Source: Prevotella sp. (GTDB taxonomy: Bacteria > Bacteroidota > Bacteroidia > Bacteroidales > Bacteroidaceae). From it: a stretch of DNA of 16,562 nt. The notes under the pieces are model-generated. The model had not been told where the DNA came from and did not search any database. It saw only the letters and a list, made by a program, of their open reading frames with translations. Location of the stretch: the NCBI GenBank assembly GCA_016283605.1, contig JAEENF010000075.1, positions 1 through 16,562 of the forward strand. The letters are read 5' to 3'. Below are positions 7,529-15,021 of this stretch, in pieces. The translations under genes and the position numbers were made by a program. Within the stretch, counting starts at the first letter, position 1, and each line of letters begins with the position of its first letter.

Positions 7529-7556
7529 CGTCCTGACGTAATTTTTTGATAAATTA

Positions 7557-7588
7557 TTTGGAGGTTTCAGTTTTTCTTCATATCTTTG
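7557..7588 (+). promoter_or_regulatory. Bacteroidetes-type promoter of the nhaD gene
   Basis: TTTG at 7557-7560 and TATCTTTG at 7581-7588 are separated by 20 bases. This fits the primary sigma factor consensus of Bacteroidetes (TTTG, 19-21 bases, TAnnTTTG). Transcription would start near 7594, about 45 bases before the ATG at 7640. The site lies in the 111-base gap after the queA-type gene, which supports a new transcription unit here. Confidence 0.75.
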
Positions 7589-7639
7589 TGGCCAATATGG
7601 AGAAAGCCTGAGACCATCAAGCATAAAATTATTATCGTC

Positions 7640-9043
7640 ATGACGCTTATCATTGTTTTCATGTTATTGGCAGCTTATTTGCTGATTGCTACGGGACATA
7701 TCACCGGAGTGAATAAGGCTGCTATCGCTATGTTTATCGGTACGGTGGGATGGGTCGTATACATCTGCTGGGGCTCTGATTTCGTGATGTCACAGCATCC
7801 ACATGAATATATGGAATATCTTGCCGGCGAAGAACCGTCAAGCAAAGCCGTAAAACAATATATATATAATGAGATTTTCCTGACTTATGTAGGACGTGCT
7901 GCCAGCATCGTCATGTTTCTGCTGGCTACAATGTCGATTATTGAGATCCTGCATAATAACGGTTGTTTCGATTTCATCACGAAATGGATCAAGACGCCCA
8001 ATCCGAAACGATTACTTTGGACGATTACGATCGCAACTTTCCTGATCTCTGCGAATCTGGATAATCTGACAACGGCTACGATGATGCTCGTCATCATGCA
8101 CAGCATCGTACAAAACCGTAGACAACGGATGCTGATAGGCAGCGCCATCGTGATTGCAGCCAATTGTGGAGGATGCTTTACCGTGATTGGTGATCCGACA
8201 GGTCTGTTGTTATGGGGTGATGGTGCAGTTACGGCAACCAGTTTTTCCAAGACTTTGGCACTCCCTGCAATATTGGCATGGGTGATTCCAACGATTCTGA
8301 TTAACCGACAACTGCCTGAGAAACTTGATACCCAGTGGTCACCGATGCCATTCCGGGGGGATGACACGAACCTGAATTCATGGCAGCGTATCGTCATGCT
8401 CTTCGTGGGTATTGGAGGATTGTGGTTTACACCGACATTCCACAACATCACACAATTGTCTCCTTTCCTTGGTGCACTCTGTGTATTAAGTGTGCTCTGG
8501 GTCGTTAACGAGGCCTTCAACAGAAAGTTGTTGAATGCTGACCAGATGACAGGTCAGCGAATGCCTCAGGCCCTGAAATATGGGGCTATCCAACAGATGC
8601 TCTTTGTAATGGGTATTATGCTCGGTATGGGTGTAGTAACTGAAACGGGCGTCTTTGGAGATGTCTCGGCATGGGTCGACTTTAATGTTCATAACGTATG
8701 GGCCTTTGGTGCCGTTTCAGGATTGCTGAGCGGTATTGTCGACACCTTTACGATTGCTATATCAGGCATTTCCCTGTATCCTGTCCAGGAGAGTGGCCAG
8801 CTGGCCATGTGGGTTGACTCTGACTATTTAAGCAATTTTGTCGAGAACGGCGTGTATTGGAAAGTCCTGGCTTATGCCACAGCTACAGGAGGTTGTCTCC
8901 TGTCGGTTGGCAGCATCAGCGGTATTGCCCTGATGAAGATGGAGCATATTCACCTGGGGTGGTATCTTAGGAATATCTCACCGAAGATGCTGATCGGATG
9001 GCTACTTGGCTTTATCGTGTTATATCTGGAAACGATTTTTTAA
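7640..9043 (+). CDS. nhaD: NhaD-type Na+/H+ antiporter
   Basis: This 467-residue membrane protein belongs to the NhaD branch of the ion transporter superfamily, which exports Na+ (or Li+) in exchange for protons across the inner membrane. Signatures include SANLDNLTTATMM (137-149), typical of NhaD, and GDPTGLLLW (184-192). Hydrophobic segments run along the whole chain, with a longer hydrophilic stretch at about 50-75 and another near the middle (about 230-255). I chose the ATG at 7640. The frame continues upstream to a TTG at 7586, but that codon lies within the promoter's -7 box and before the expected transcription start. The gene ends ten bases before the next, so the two are probably co-transcribed. 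Beside an ATP synthase operon it fits ion homeostasis, though the operons have separate promoters. Confidence 0.88.
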   Translation: MTLIIVFMLLAAYLLIATGHITGVNKAAIAMFIGTVGWVVYICWGSDFVMSQHPHEYMEYLAGEEPSSKAVKQYIYNEIFLTYVGRAASIVMFLLATMSIIEILHNNGCFDFITKWIKTPNPKRLLWTITIATFLISANLDNLTTATMMLVIMHSIVQNRRQRMLIGSAIVIAANCGGCFTVIGDPTGLLLWGDGAVTATSFSKTLALPAILAWVIPTILINRQLPEKLDTQWSPMPFRGDDTNLNSWQRIVMLFVGIGGLWFTPTFHNITQLSPFLGALCVLSVLWVVNEAFNRKLLNADQMTGQRMPQALKYGAIQQMLFVMGIMLGMGVVTETGVFGDVSAWVDFNVHNVWAFGAVSGLLSGIVDTFTIAISGISLYPVQESGQLAMWVDSDYLSNFVENGVYWKVLAYATATGGCLLSVGSISGIALMKMEHIHLGWYLRNISPKMLIGWLLGFIVLYLETIF

Positions 9044-9053
9044 TTTATAGTGT

Positions 9054-10154
9054 ATGGCAGAGATCAAGAAAATCGTGTTGACTGGTGGTCCTTGTGCTGG
9101 TAAGACGACCGCACTGGTGAAGATAACAGAATATTTCTCGGGTTTTGGTTATAAAGTCTTTAATGTCCCGGAGGTGCCTACGATCTATAGTACGGCGGGT
9201 TGGAACTACCTGACACCCAATCGCGACCTCTATTATCAGGGGGAACGAGCCATTCTTGAAACCCAGTTGGCTTTGGAAGATCAGTTTATGCGACTGGCGG
9301 AAGTCTGCACGAAACCGGTTCTCATCGTCTGCGACCGGGGAACGATGGACATCTCTGCCTATATCACCCCGTCGGAATGGGAGGAAATCACCCAGATGGC
9401 CGGCACCAGTTCCAACGAGTTGTTTGACCGCTATGATGCTGTTCTTCATCTGGTCTCGGCAGCCGATGGCGCAGAACAGTATTACACCACAGCCACCAAT
9501 GCCACCCGTTATGAACAGGCCAATGAGGAAGGTCTGCGCATCGCCCGTGAACTCGATAAGAAGGTGATCAAGGCCTGGACGGGACATCCCCATCTGCGGG
9601 TGATCAACAACCATGACGATTTCGAGAAAAAGTTGAACCGTGTTCTGAAGGAGATCTCCAAGGTCGTCGGTCTGCCACAGCCTGTTCAGGAAGAGCGTAT
9701 CTTCCGTGTACGGATTACCGGTGAGATTCCGGAGTGCTCGGAGAGCCTGATTACGCAAACCTATCTTGTGGCCGAGCCTGGTTGCGAGGTCAGACTGCGC
9801 CGTAGGGAATGGAGTGGGGGAAAGGTGGTGAATGTCCACCGTTCAAAGAAACGTATCTCCGATACCGAAGTGATTGAGACGGAGCGTAACGTACAGAATA
9901 ATCTCTATGAGCAGATGCTACAGCAGGCTGACCCATACCGTTCAACCATCAAGAAGAAGAGACAAAGCTTTATCTGGAAGGGACAGTTCTTTGAGATTGA
10001 TACCTTCCTGTCGCCTGTCGACGACCTCGTGATGATGGAAACCAAGGGCATCGCTGAACAAGAGACCATCAACGTGCCGCCTTTCATCGAGATTCTCGAA
10101 GATGTCACGGGAAATAGCAAATATCTGAACTATAATATTGCTCTTAATCGCTAA
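9054..10154 (+). CDS. Two-domain protein: P-loop ATPase/kinase-like domain plus CYTH-like domain
   Basis: The 366-residue soluble product has an N-terminal P-loop domain with Walker A GGPCAGKTT (11-19) and a likely Walker B strand VLIVCDRG (89-96), similar to the AAA_28/NadR-kinase-like group. The C-terminal half (about 215-355) has alternating basic and acidic strand motifs: RVRITGEI, EVRLRRREW, VHRSKKRIS, TEVIETERNV, STIKKKRQS and QFFEIDTF. These resemble a CYTH (triphosphate tunnel) domain, which binds or cleaves triphosphate compounds with divalent metal. The same arrangement occurs in bacterial AAA-family proteins of unknown role and in eukaryotic TTD14-like proteins. It probably acts in the cytoplasm on a nucleotide or polyphosphate substrate; the reaction is not known to me. 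It follows nhaD by ten bases and shares its promoter. A hairpin lies after the stop. Confidence 0.8.
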   Translation: MAEIKKIVLTGGPCAGKTTALVKITEYFSGFGYKVFNVPEVPTIYSTAGWNYLTPNRDLYYQGERAILETQLALEDQFMRLAEVCTKPVLIVCDRGTMDISAYITPSEWEEITQMAGTSSNELFDRYDAVLHLVSAADGAEQYYTTATNATRYEQANEEGLRIARELDKKVIKAWTGHPHLRVINNHDDFEKKLNRVLKEISKVVGLPQPVQEERIFRVRITGEIPECSESLITQTYLVAEPGCEVRLRRREWSGGKVVNVHRSKKRISDTEVIETERNVQNNLYEQMLQQADPYRSTIKKKRQSFIWKGQFFEIDTFLSPVDDLVMMETKGIAEQETINVPPFIEILEDVTGNSKYLNYNIALNR

Positions 10155-10173
10155 AAAGTTGAAAAATGTTGCT

Positions 10174-10199
10174 CTTTTCGGAATTTATTCCGGAAAAAG
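10174..10199 (+). terminator. Probable terminator hairpin after the P-loop/CYTH gene
   Basis: CTTTTCGGAA (10174-10183) pairs with TTCCGGAAAAAG (10188-10199) around a TTTA loop, with a small bulge on the right side. Pyrimidine-rich sequence (GTTTCTTCTTTC) follows. It lies 20 bases after the stop of the P-loop/CYTH gene and just upstream of the ATP synthase promoter. The trailing T run is interrupted, so termination may be partial. Confidence 0.5.
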
Positions 10200-10230
10200 T
10201 TTCTTCTTTCGAAAATAATGATTATCTTTG
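10199..10230 (+). promoter_or_regulatory. Promoter of the ATP synthase operon
   Basis: TATCTTTG at 10223-10230 is a full match to the Bacteroidetes -7 element TAnnTTTG. Twenty bases upstream, GTTT at 10199-10202 is only a partial match to the -33 TTTG box. The expected transcript start near 10236 leaves a leader of about 48 AT-rich bases before atpD. The gap from 10155 to 10284 holds only this promoter and the hairpin before it. Confidence 0.7.
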
Positions 10231-10284
10231 CAATCACCTAGCGTAACTACAAAACAAATTAGTAACTTTAAATATTAAAAGCGT

Positions 10285-11814
10285 ATGTCACAAATTACTG
10301 GACACATTTCGCAGATTATCGGCCCGGTTATCGATGTTTACTTCAACACCGAGGGTCAGGATGCGGAAAAAGTGTTGCCGAAGATTCACGATGCCCTAAG
10401 GATTGACTGTGGCGGCGGGCGCAACCTGATTGTCGAGGTGCAGCAGCACATTGGCGAGGATACGGTGCGCTGCGTGGCTATGGACAATACCGACGGACTG
10501 CACCGTGGACTGGAGGCGATCCCGATGGGCTCACCAATCGTGATGCCTGCCGGCGATCAGATTAAAGGTCGAATGCTGAACGTGATCGGACAGCCTATCG
10601 ACGGTATGAAACAACTCGACATGACGGGAGCCTATCCCATCCACCGTGAAGCACCCTCGTTCGAGGAACTCTCCACGAAGAAGGAGATCCTTGCGACGGG
10701 TATCAAGGTGATCGACCTGCTCGAGCCTTACATGAAGGGTGGTAAGATTGGACTCTTCGGTGGTGCCGGTGTGGGTAAGACGGTGCTCATCATGGAGCTC
10801 ATCAACAACATCGCCAAGGGACACAACGGATTCTCCGTGTTTGCCGGCGTGGGAGAGCGCACCCGTGAGGGTAACGACCTCATCCGTGAGATGATCGAGT
10901 CGGGCGTTATCCGTTACGGCGAGAAGTTCCGCGAGGCGATGGATCAGGGTAAATGGGATCTGAGTCTCGTCGACCCCGAGGAGTTGAAGAAGAGTCAGGC
11001 CACCCTGGTGTATGGCCAGATGAACGAGCCTCCCGGTGCACGTGCCTCTGTGGCACTTTCCGGACTGACGGTTGCCGAGGGCTTCCGTGATGCCGGTGGT
11101 AAGGACGGTGGCGCTGCCGATATCCTGTTCTTCATCGACAATATCTTCCGTTTCACCCAGGCTGGTTCTGAGGTGTCGGCTCTGCTGGGCCGTATGCCGT
11201 CAGCCGTAGGTTATCAGCCGACGCTGGCTTCTGAGATGGGTACAATGCAGGAGCGCATCACCTCGACGAAGAAGGGTAGTATCACCTCGGTACAGGCTGT
11301 GTATGTGCCTGCCGACGACTTGACCGACCCTGCACCGGCAACGACATTTACACACCTTGATGCCACTACCGTGCTGGACCGTAAGATTGCCGAGTTGGGT
11401 ATTTATCCTGCTGTGGATCCGCTGGGTTCTACTTCACGTATCCTCGACCCGCTGATTGTGGGTAAGGCACACTACGACTGTGCCCAGCGTGTGAAGGAGA
11501 TCTTGCAGCGCTTCAAGGAATTGCAGGACATCATCGCCATCCTCGGTATGGACGAACTCTCCGACGAGGATAAGCTGACGGTGAACCGTGCCCGTCGTGT
11601 GCAGCGTTTCCTCTCGCAGCCGTTTGCCGTGGCCTCTCAGTTCACGGGTCTGCCTGGTGTGATGGTACCTATCGAAGAGACCATCAAGGGCTTCAACGCC
11701 ATCCTCGACGGCGAGGTCGACGACCTGCCCGAACAGGCCTTCCTGAACGTGGGAACCATCGAAGAAGCCAAGGAAAAGGCCAAGAAACTGCTCGAAGCTG
11801 CTGCGAAAGCGTAA
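10285..11814 (+). CDS. atpD: ATP synthase F1 subunit beta
   Basis: Beta is the catalytic subunit of F1, where ADP and phosphate are joined as the gamma shaft turns. The 509-residue product has Walker A GGAGVGKT (159-166), the GERTREGND segment with the catalytic glutamate (E191), the Walker B strand ILFFIDNIFRF ending near 290, and DELSDED (423-429) in the lever region. A short insert near 222-238 (GKWDLSLVDPEELKKSQ) is typical of Bacteroidetes beta. It is the first gene of the operon, after the promoter at 10199-10230. Its codons are richer in C-ending forms than in the Bat region, as expected for a highly expressed gene. The start at 10285 fits the family N-terminus. Confidence 0.98.
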   Translation: MSQITGHISQIIGPVIDVYFNTEGQDAEKVLPKIHDALRIDCGGGRNLIVEVQQHIGEDTVRCVAMDNTDGLHRGLEAIPMGSPIVMPAGDQIKGRMLNVIGQPIDGMKQLDMTGAYPIHREAPSFEELSTKKEILATGIKVIDLLEPYMKGGKIGLFGGAGVGKTVLIMELINNIAKGHNGFSVFAGVGERTREGNDLIREMIESGVIRYGEKFREAMDQGKWDLSLVDPEELKKSQATLVYGQMNEPPGARASVALSGLTVAEGFRDAGGKDGGAADILFFIDNIFRFTQAGSEVSALLGRMPSAVGYQPTLASEMGTMQERITSTKKGSITSVQAVYVPADDLTDPAPATTFTHLDATTVLDRKIAELGIYPAVDPLGSTSRILDPLIVGKAHYDCAQRVKEILQRFKELQDIIAILGMDELSDEDKLTVNRARRVQRFLSQPFAVASQFTGLPGVMVPIEETIKGFNAILDGEVDDLPEQAFLNVGTIEEAKEKAKKLLEAAAKA

Positions 11815-11818
11815 TTTT

Positions 11819-11850
11819 CATTGAACATTGATCATTGAACATTGAACATT
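11819..11850 (+). repeat. Heptad tandem repeat between atpD and atpC
   Basis: After the atpD stop, 7-bp units TGAACAT, TGATCAT, TGAACAT and TGAACAT (11822-11849) run up to one base before the atpC ATG at 11851. CAT precedes them, so the whole spacer apart from TTTT is repeat. No Shine-Dalgarno site is present, so the repeat itself is the ribosome loading region of atpC. Confidence 0.85.
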
Positions 11851-12096
11851 ATGCTGCAGCTTAGAATCGTTTCTCCTGAAAAGATCGAGTTCGACGGAAC
11901 CGTAGAGAGTGTTCTCGTACCCGGTACCCTGGGACAGTTCGAGATCCTGACCAACCATGCCCCGATTATCTCGTCGCTGGGTGTTGGTCAGGTGGTCTAT
12001 ACTGCCTCCGACGGTCAGCATACCATCGATATCGCAGGTGGCTTTGTGGAGGTACAGAAGAACAAGGTAAGTCTTTGCGTAGAAATTCACGAGTAA
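11851..12096 (+). CDS. atpC: ATP synthase F1 subunit epsilon, short form
   Basis: Epsilon joins the central stalk to the c ring and in many bacteria inhibits ATP hydrolysis. This 81-residue product corresponds to the N-terminal beta-sandwich only: it starts LRIVSPEKIEFDG, contains GTLGQFEILTNHAP, and ends shortly after GGFVEVQKNKVSL. The C-terminal helical hairpin of the usual 130-140 residue protein, the part that inhibits, is absent; the stop is a clean TAA overlapping the next ATG (TAATG). Short epsilons are common in Bacteroidetes as far as I know. I chose the ATG at 11851. An in-frame TTG at 11842 would place three residues coded by the heptad repeat before it. Confidence 0.95.
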   Translation: MLQLRIVSPEKIEFDGTVESVLVPGTLGQFEILTNHAPIISSLGVGQVVYTASDGQHTIDIAGGFVEVQKNKVSLCVEIHE

Positions 12097-12503
12097 TGAC
12101 CAGGAACGTCGTAAGCACCTATCTGAGACAGAGCATCTCGCTGATTGTGGGCATGAGCCTGCTGGCACTCTTCTGCATGAACCTGTGGGGGAAAACGGAA
12201 GTGATGCTGATGCCGGTCTGTATCTCATCGGTGTTTCAACTGGTGGCCTGCATCGCCTACGCCTTTGTATGGCGCTGGGTGATGTCGACCTCCCCCGACA
12301 GTATGCCTACACTCTATATGTCGGCATCGGCCCTGCGCATGTTTGCAGCCGTCGTGGTGGTCATGGCCTACTGCTGGCTGACGGACAACCGCGATTCTAT
12401 CCGGTTCTTCGTGGCCATCTTCCTGATTTATTATTTCGTAATTCTCATCTACGACACCTGGTATTTCGTCAAGATCGAGAAGAAAGTAAAAACTAATGTA
12501 TAA
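12096..12503 (+). CDS. Small membrane protein of the ATP synthase operon, AtpI-like by position
   Basis: The 135-residue product has four predicted membrane segments (about 12-29, 38-60, 77-95, 104-120) with basic residues at both ends. It lies between atpC and atpB, just before the F0 genes, where other bacteria carry atpI, a poorly conserved assembly helper for the c ring. I see no motif that proves AtpI homology, so the call rests on size, topology and position. Its ATG overlaps the atpC stop by one base, so it is translationally coupled to epsilon. atpB begins 13 bases after its stop. It is probably a Bacteroidetes-specific F0 accessory protein. Confidence 0.75.
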   Translation: MTRNVVSTYLRQSISLIVGMSLLALFCMNLWGKTEVMLMPVCISSVFQLVACIAYAFVWRWVMSTSPDSMPTLYMSASALRMFAAVVVVMAYCWLTDNRDSIRFFVAIFLIYYFVILIYDTWYFVKIEKKVKTNV

Positions 12504-12516
12504 ACGCTGAAGAAAT

Positions 12517-13578
12517 ATGAGATATTTGCTTTTATGCCTGTCCTTCCTGATTGCCGTCGGCACCCCGGTGTCGGCCAATGAGAGTGAGGGGATAGACGTG
12601 AAGGAGATAGTGCTCGGTCACCTCTCTGACGCTTATGAGTGGCACATTACCACTATCGGCGGCAAACATATCAGCATTCCTCTGCCCGTGATTGTCAGGA
12701 GCGAGGCCACCGGCGAGTGGCACGCCTTCTGCAGTACGCGCATCGAGGAGGCTGCCGAAGAGGGACATGACTATATGGGCTTCTATTTCAACGAGGAGAA
12801 GAACGGCAAGATCTACGAGCGGCTGTCCGACGGCACGAGTGTCCGTCCGTGGGACCTCAGCATCACCAAGAGTGTGCTGCAGATCTGGATCGTCGTGATC
12901 ATCATGCTGTGCATCTTCCTCGGCTGTGCCCGTTGGTACAAGAAGCACGACCCCACCAAGGATGTGCCGAAGGGATTCGTAGGCATGGTGGAGATGCTGG
13001 TGATGTCGATCAACGACGACCTCATCAAGGACTCCATCGGCGAGAAGCACTACCGTCCCTACGCACCTTACCTGCTGACGGCCTTCTTCTTCATCCTCAT
13101 CACCAACATGTTGGGTCTGCTGCCTGTATTCCCTGGCGGTGCCAATGTGACGGGCAACATCAACATCACGTTCTTCCTGGCACTCTGCACGATGCTGGCC
13201 ATCAACCTGTTCGGCAACAAGGAGTACTGGAAGGAGATCTTCTGGCCCGATGTGCCTGCATTCCTGAAGGCTTATCCCGTAGCGATCATGCCTATCATCG
13301 AGCTCTTCGGTATCATCACCAAGCCCTTCGCCCTGATGGTCCGTCTCTTTGCCAACATGATGGCCGGTCACGCCATTATCCTGTCGTTCACCGCTATCAT
13401 CTTCATCGGATGGTCGCTGAATGCCTTCCTGGGTTCTGGTCTGACGCTGCTCAGTTTCGTGATGATGCTCTTCATGAACTGTCTGGAGTTCCTGGTGGCC
13501 TTCATCCAGGCTTACGTCTTTACGATGCTCAGTGCCGTCTTCATCGGACTGGCGCATCCTGAGCACGAGGGACATTGA
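12517..13578 (+). CDS. atpB: ATP synthase F0 subunit a, with N-terminal periplasmic extension
   Basis: Subunit a forms the proton half-channels against the c ring. The 353-residue product is longer than the usual 240-290. It begins with a signal-peptide-like segment (1-20, ending VSANES) and an extra soluble domain of about 95 residues before the first core membrane segment (about 118-136). The core contains the essential arginine R276 in ALMVRLFANMMAGH, E262 in the preceding helix and Q331 in AFIQAYVF of the last helix. Such N-terminal extensions are typical of Bacteroidetes subunit a; the function of the extra domain is not known to me. Its stop codon TGA is the first triplet of the heptad repeat that fills the beginning of the gap before atpE. 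Confidence 0.96.
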   Translation: MRYLLLCLSFLIAVGTPVSANESEGIDVKEIVLGHLSDAYEWHITTIGGKHISIPLPVIVRSEATGEWHAFCSTRIEEAAEEGHDYMGFYFNEEKNGKIYERLSDGTSVRPWDLSITKSVLQIWIVVIIMLCIFLGCARWYKKHDPTKDVPKGFVGMVEMLVMSINDDLIKDSIGEKHYRPYAPYLLTAFFFILITNMLGLLPVFPGGANVTGNINITFFLALCTMLAINLFGNKEYWKEIFWPDVPAFLKAYPVAIMPIIELFGIITKPFALMVRLFANMMAGHAIILSFTAIIFIGWSLNAFLGSGLTLLSFVMMLFMNCLEFLVAFIQAYVFTMLSAVFIGLAHPEHEGH

Positions 13579-13603
13579 ACATGGAACATGGAACATGGAA
13601 CAT
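13576..13603 (+). repeat. Heptad tandem repeat after atpB
   Basis: Four perfect 7-bp steps, TGAACAT then GGAACAT three times, begin with the atpB stop codon itself. They continue as weaker AT-rich units (TAAATTA, AACATTA) to about 13617. The unit differs from the one before atpC by a single base. Confidence 0.85.
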
Positions 13604-13646
13604 TAAATTAAACATTAAATAATTAACAACTAAAAAATTTAAAGTT
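13604..13646 (+). promoter_or_regulatory. A/T-rich translation leader of atpE
   Basis: The bases before the atpE ATG are almost only A and T and have no Shine-Dalgarno site. Unstructured A-rich leaders favour translation in Bacteroidetes. This fits the need for many more copies of subunit c than of its neighbours, but it is inferred from composition only. Confidence 0.4.
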
Positions 13647-13901
13647 ATGATTACATCATTGTTATTACAGGCAGCTGCCGCTGCTGGTCTTGCTAAGTTT
13701 GGTGCCGGTCTCGGCGCAGGTATTGCAGCTATTGGTGCCGGTCTGGGTATCGGTCGTATTGGTGGTAACGCTATGGATGCTATTGCCCGTCAGCCAGAGG
13801 CTGCTGGTACCATCCGTACCAACATGATTCTGACAGCCGCATTCGTCGAGGGTGTAGCCCTGTTCGCTGTCGTGGTCTGCGCACTCTGCGTATTCCTTTA
13901 A
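13647..13901 (+). CDS. atpE: ATP synthase F0 subunit c, proton type
   Basis: Subunit c forms the rotating ring in the membrane. The 84-residue product is a two-helix hairpin: a Gly/Ala-rich first helix with the GxGxGxG pattern (about 20-36), the polar loop ARQPEA (47-52) that contacts gamma and epsilon, and a second helix with the ion-carrying glutamate E68 in FVEGVALF. At the positions that bind Na+ in Ilyobacter (Gln32, Val63, Ser66) this protein has Ile35, Phe66 and Gly69, so it should carry protons. The start at 13647 gives a short hydrophobic N-terminus with no extra leader. Confidence 0.97.
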   Translation: MITSLLLQAAAAAGLAKFGAGLGAGIAAIGAGLGIGRIGGNAMDAIARQPEAAGTIRTNMILTAAFVEGVALFAVVVCALCVFL

Positions 13902-13922
13902 TCCTCAAAATCATCTGTGCAA

Positions 13923-14438
13923 ATGGACTCAATTAACTTACCTGCCATCTTAACGCCCGACTTCGGATTATTCTTCTGGATGTTGATCGCGTTTTTGGTG
14001 GTCTTTGTCCTTCTCGCCAAGTTCGGCTTCCCCGTCATCACAGGTATGGTGGAGGAACGCAAGAACTTCATCGACGAGTCGCTTCGCAAGGCCCACGAGG
14101 CCCAGGAGCGTCTGGCGAATATCGAGAAGGAAGGTGAATCCATCTTGCAGGAGGCGCGTGAAAAACAGGCTCAGATATTGAAGGAGGCTGCCGAGACGCG
14201 CGACGCCATTGTGGAGAAGGCACAGGAGAAGGCGAGGGCAGAGGGTGCCCGACTCTTGGACGATGCGAAGATCGCCATCGAACAGGAGAAGAAGGCCGCC
14301 ATCGCTGATATCCGTGCCCAGGTTGCCACGCTGAGCGTCGAGATCGCCGAGAAGGTTCTCAAGCAGAACCTCAAGGACGACAAGTCGCAGATGGATTTGA
14401 TTGACCGCATGCTGGATGATGTTGCAACTGTTCAATAA
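13923..14438 (+). CDS. atpF: ATP synthase F0 subunit b
   Basis: Subunit b is the peripheral stator stalk. The 171-residue product has one N-terminal membrane segment (about 12-33, FGLFFWMLIAFLVVFVLLAK) followed by a long, highly charged helix rich in Glu, Lys, Ala and Arg that would form the right-handed coiled coil of a b dimer. The C-terminal region (about 135-171) is where delta binds. I chose the ATG at 13923; a GTG at 13917 in frame would add two residues. Only one b-type gene is seen, so the stalk is probably a homodimer. Confidence 0.96.
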   Translation: MDSINLPAILTPDFGLFFWMLIAFLVVFVLLAKFGFPVITGMVEERKNFIDESLRKAHEAQERLANIEKEGESILQEAREKQAQILKEAAETRDAIVEKAQEKARAEGARLLDDAKIAIEQEKKAAIADIRAQVATLSVEIAEKVLKQNLKDDKSQMDLIDRMLDDVATVQ

Positions 14439-14450
14439 AAGTGTTTACGT

Positions 14451-14984
14451 ATGGATATAGGAGTCATATCGGTAAGATACGCCCGTGCGCTCTTGAAGAG
14501 TGCCACCGACGCGAAAATCGAAGACGCTGTCTACGCTGAGATGCAACAGCTCGCCAGGAGCTACGTCGAGGTGCCGCAGCTGCGGTTTACGATAGACAAT
14601 CCGATGCTCTCTAAGGACAAGAAGGAGGCGCTGCTGCTGACGGCCGTCGGCCAGAAGCCCTCCGACCTGACCAAGGCCTTCGTCCAGCTGGTGCTGAAGG
14701 AAGACCGCGAGAGTGTGATGCAGTTCATCGCTAATTCGTACGTCACGCTTTACCGTCAACAGAAGAACGTCATCCGTGGACGTCTCATCACCGCTGCCGC
14801 CGTATCCTCTGCCACCGAGCAGAAGATGCGCCAGATGGTGGAGAGTAAGACTAATGGAACTGTGGAGTTTGAGACTGAGGTGAACCCCGACATCATCGGC
14901 GGCTTCATCCTCGAATACGACACCTACCGCATGGACGCGAGTGTCAAGTCGAAACTCAACTCAATTCTCAACGCACTAAAATAA
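14451..14984 (+). CDS. atpH: ATP synthase F1 subunit delta
   Basis: Delta ties the b stalk to the top of F1 at the alpha subunits. The 177-residue product has the usual two parts: an N-terminal helical bundle starting with ISVRYARALLKSA (about 5-110) and a C-terminal part with the signature NPDIIGGFILEYD followed by DASVKSKLN near the end. Length is normal. It starts 12 bases after the atpF stop and is followed immediately by the heptad repeat before atpA. Confidence 0.96.
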   Translation: MDIGVISVRYARALLKSATDAKIEDAVYAEMQQLARSYVEVPQLRFTIDNPMLSKDKKEALLLTAVGQKPSDLTKAFVQLVLKEDRESVMQFIANSYVTLYRQQKNVIRGRLITAAAVSSATEQKMRQMVESKTNGTVEFETEVNPDIIGGFILEYDTYRMDASVKSKLNSILNALK

Positions 14985-15019
14985 ATTATGCATTATGCAT
15001 TATTAATTATGAATTATAA
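14985..15019 (+). repeat. Heptad tandem repeat between atpH and atpA
   Basis: Five consecutive 7-bp units (ATTATGC twice, ATTATTA, ATTATGA, ATTATAA) begin on the first base after the atpH stop and end two bases before the atpA ATG, so they form almost the entire 37-base spacer. The length of 35 bases equals that of the repeat in the queA-type gene. Several ATG triplets occur within it. Confidence 0.85.
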
Positions 15020-15021
15020 TT

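Noticed and set aside
7522..7547. Possible terminator after the queA-type gene
   Set aside because: The stem GCGT/ACGT has four pairs including a G-T wobble; the T run after it is good, but the hairpin is too weak to claim.
7597..7611. Short open frame starting at the ATG at 7597
   Set aside because: It stops after four codons; it could at most be a trivial leader in the nhaD transcript.
12532..13596. Long open frame on the minus strand opposite atpB
   Set aside because: Its product is rich in His, Asp, Glu and Arg as expected for the complement of a membrane protein gene, and it has no recognisable domain; it is a shadow of atpB.
13647..13901. Sodium-driven ATP synthase, given the neighbouring Na+/H+ antiporter and the atpD-first gene order
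   Set aside because: The c subunit has Ile35, Phe66 and Gly69 at the positions of the Na+ ligands, and no atpQ/atpR-type genes are present.
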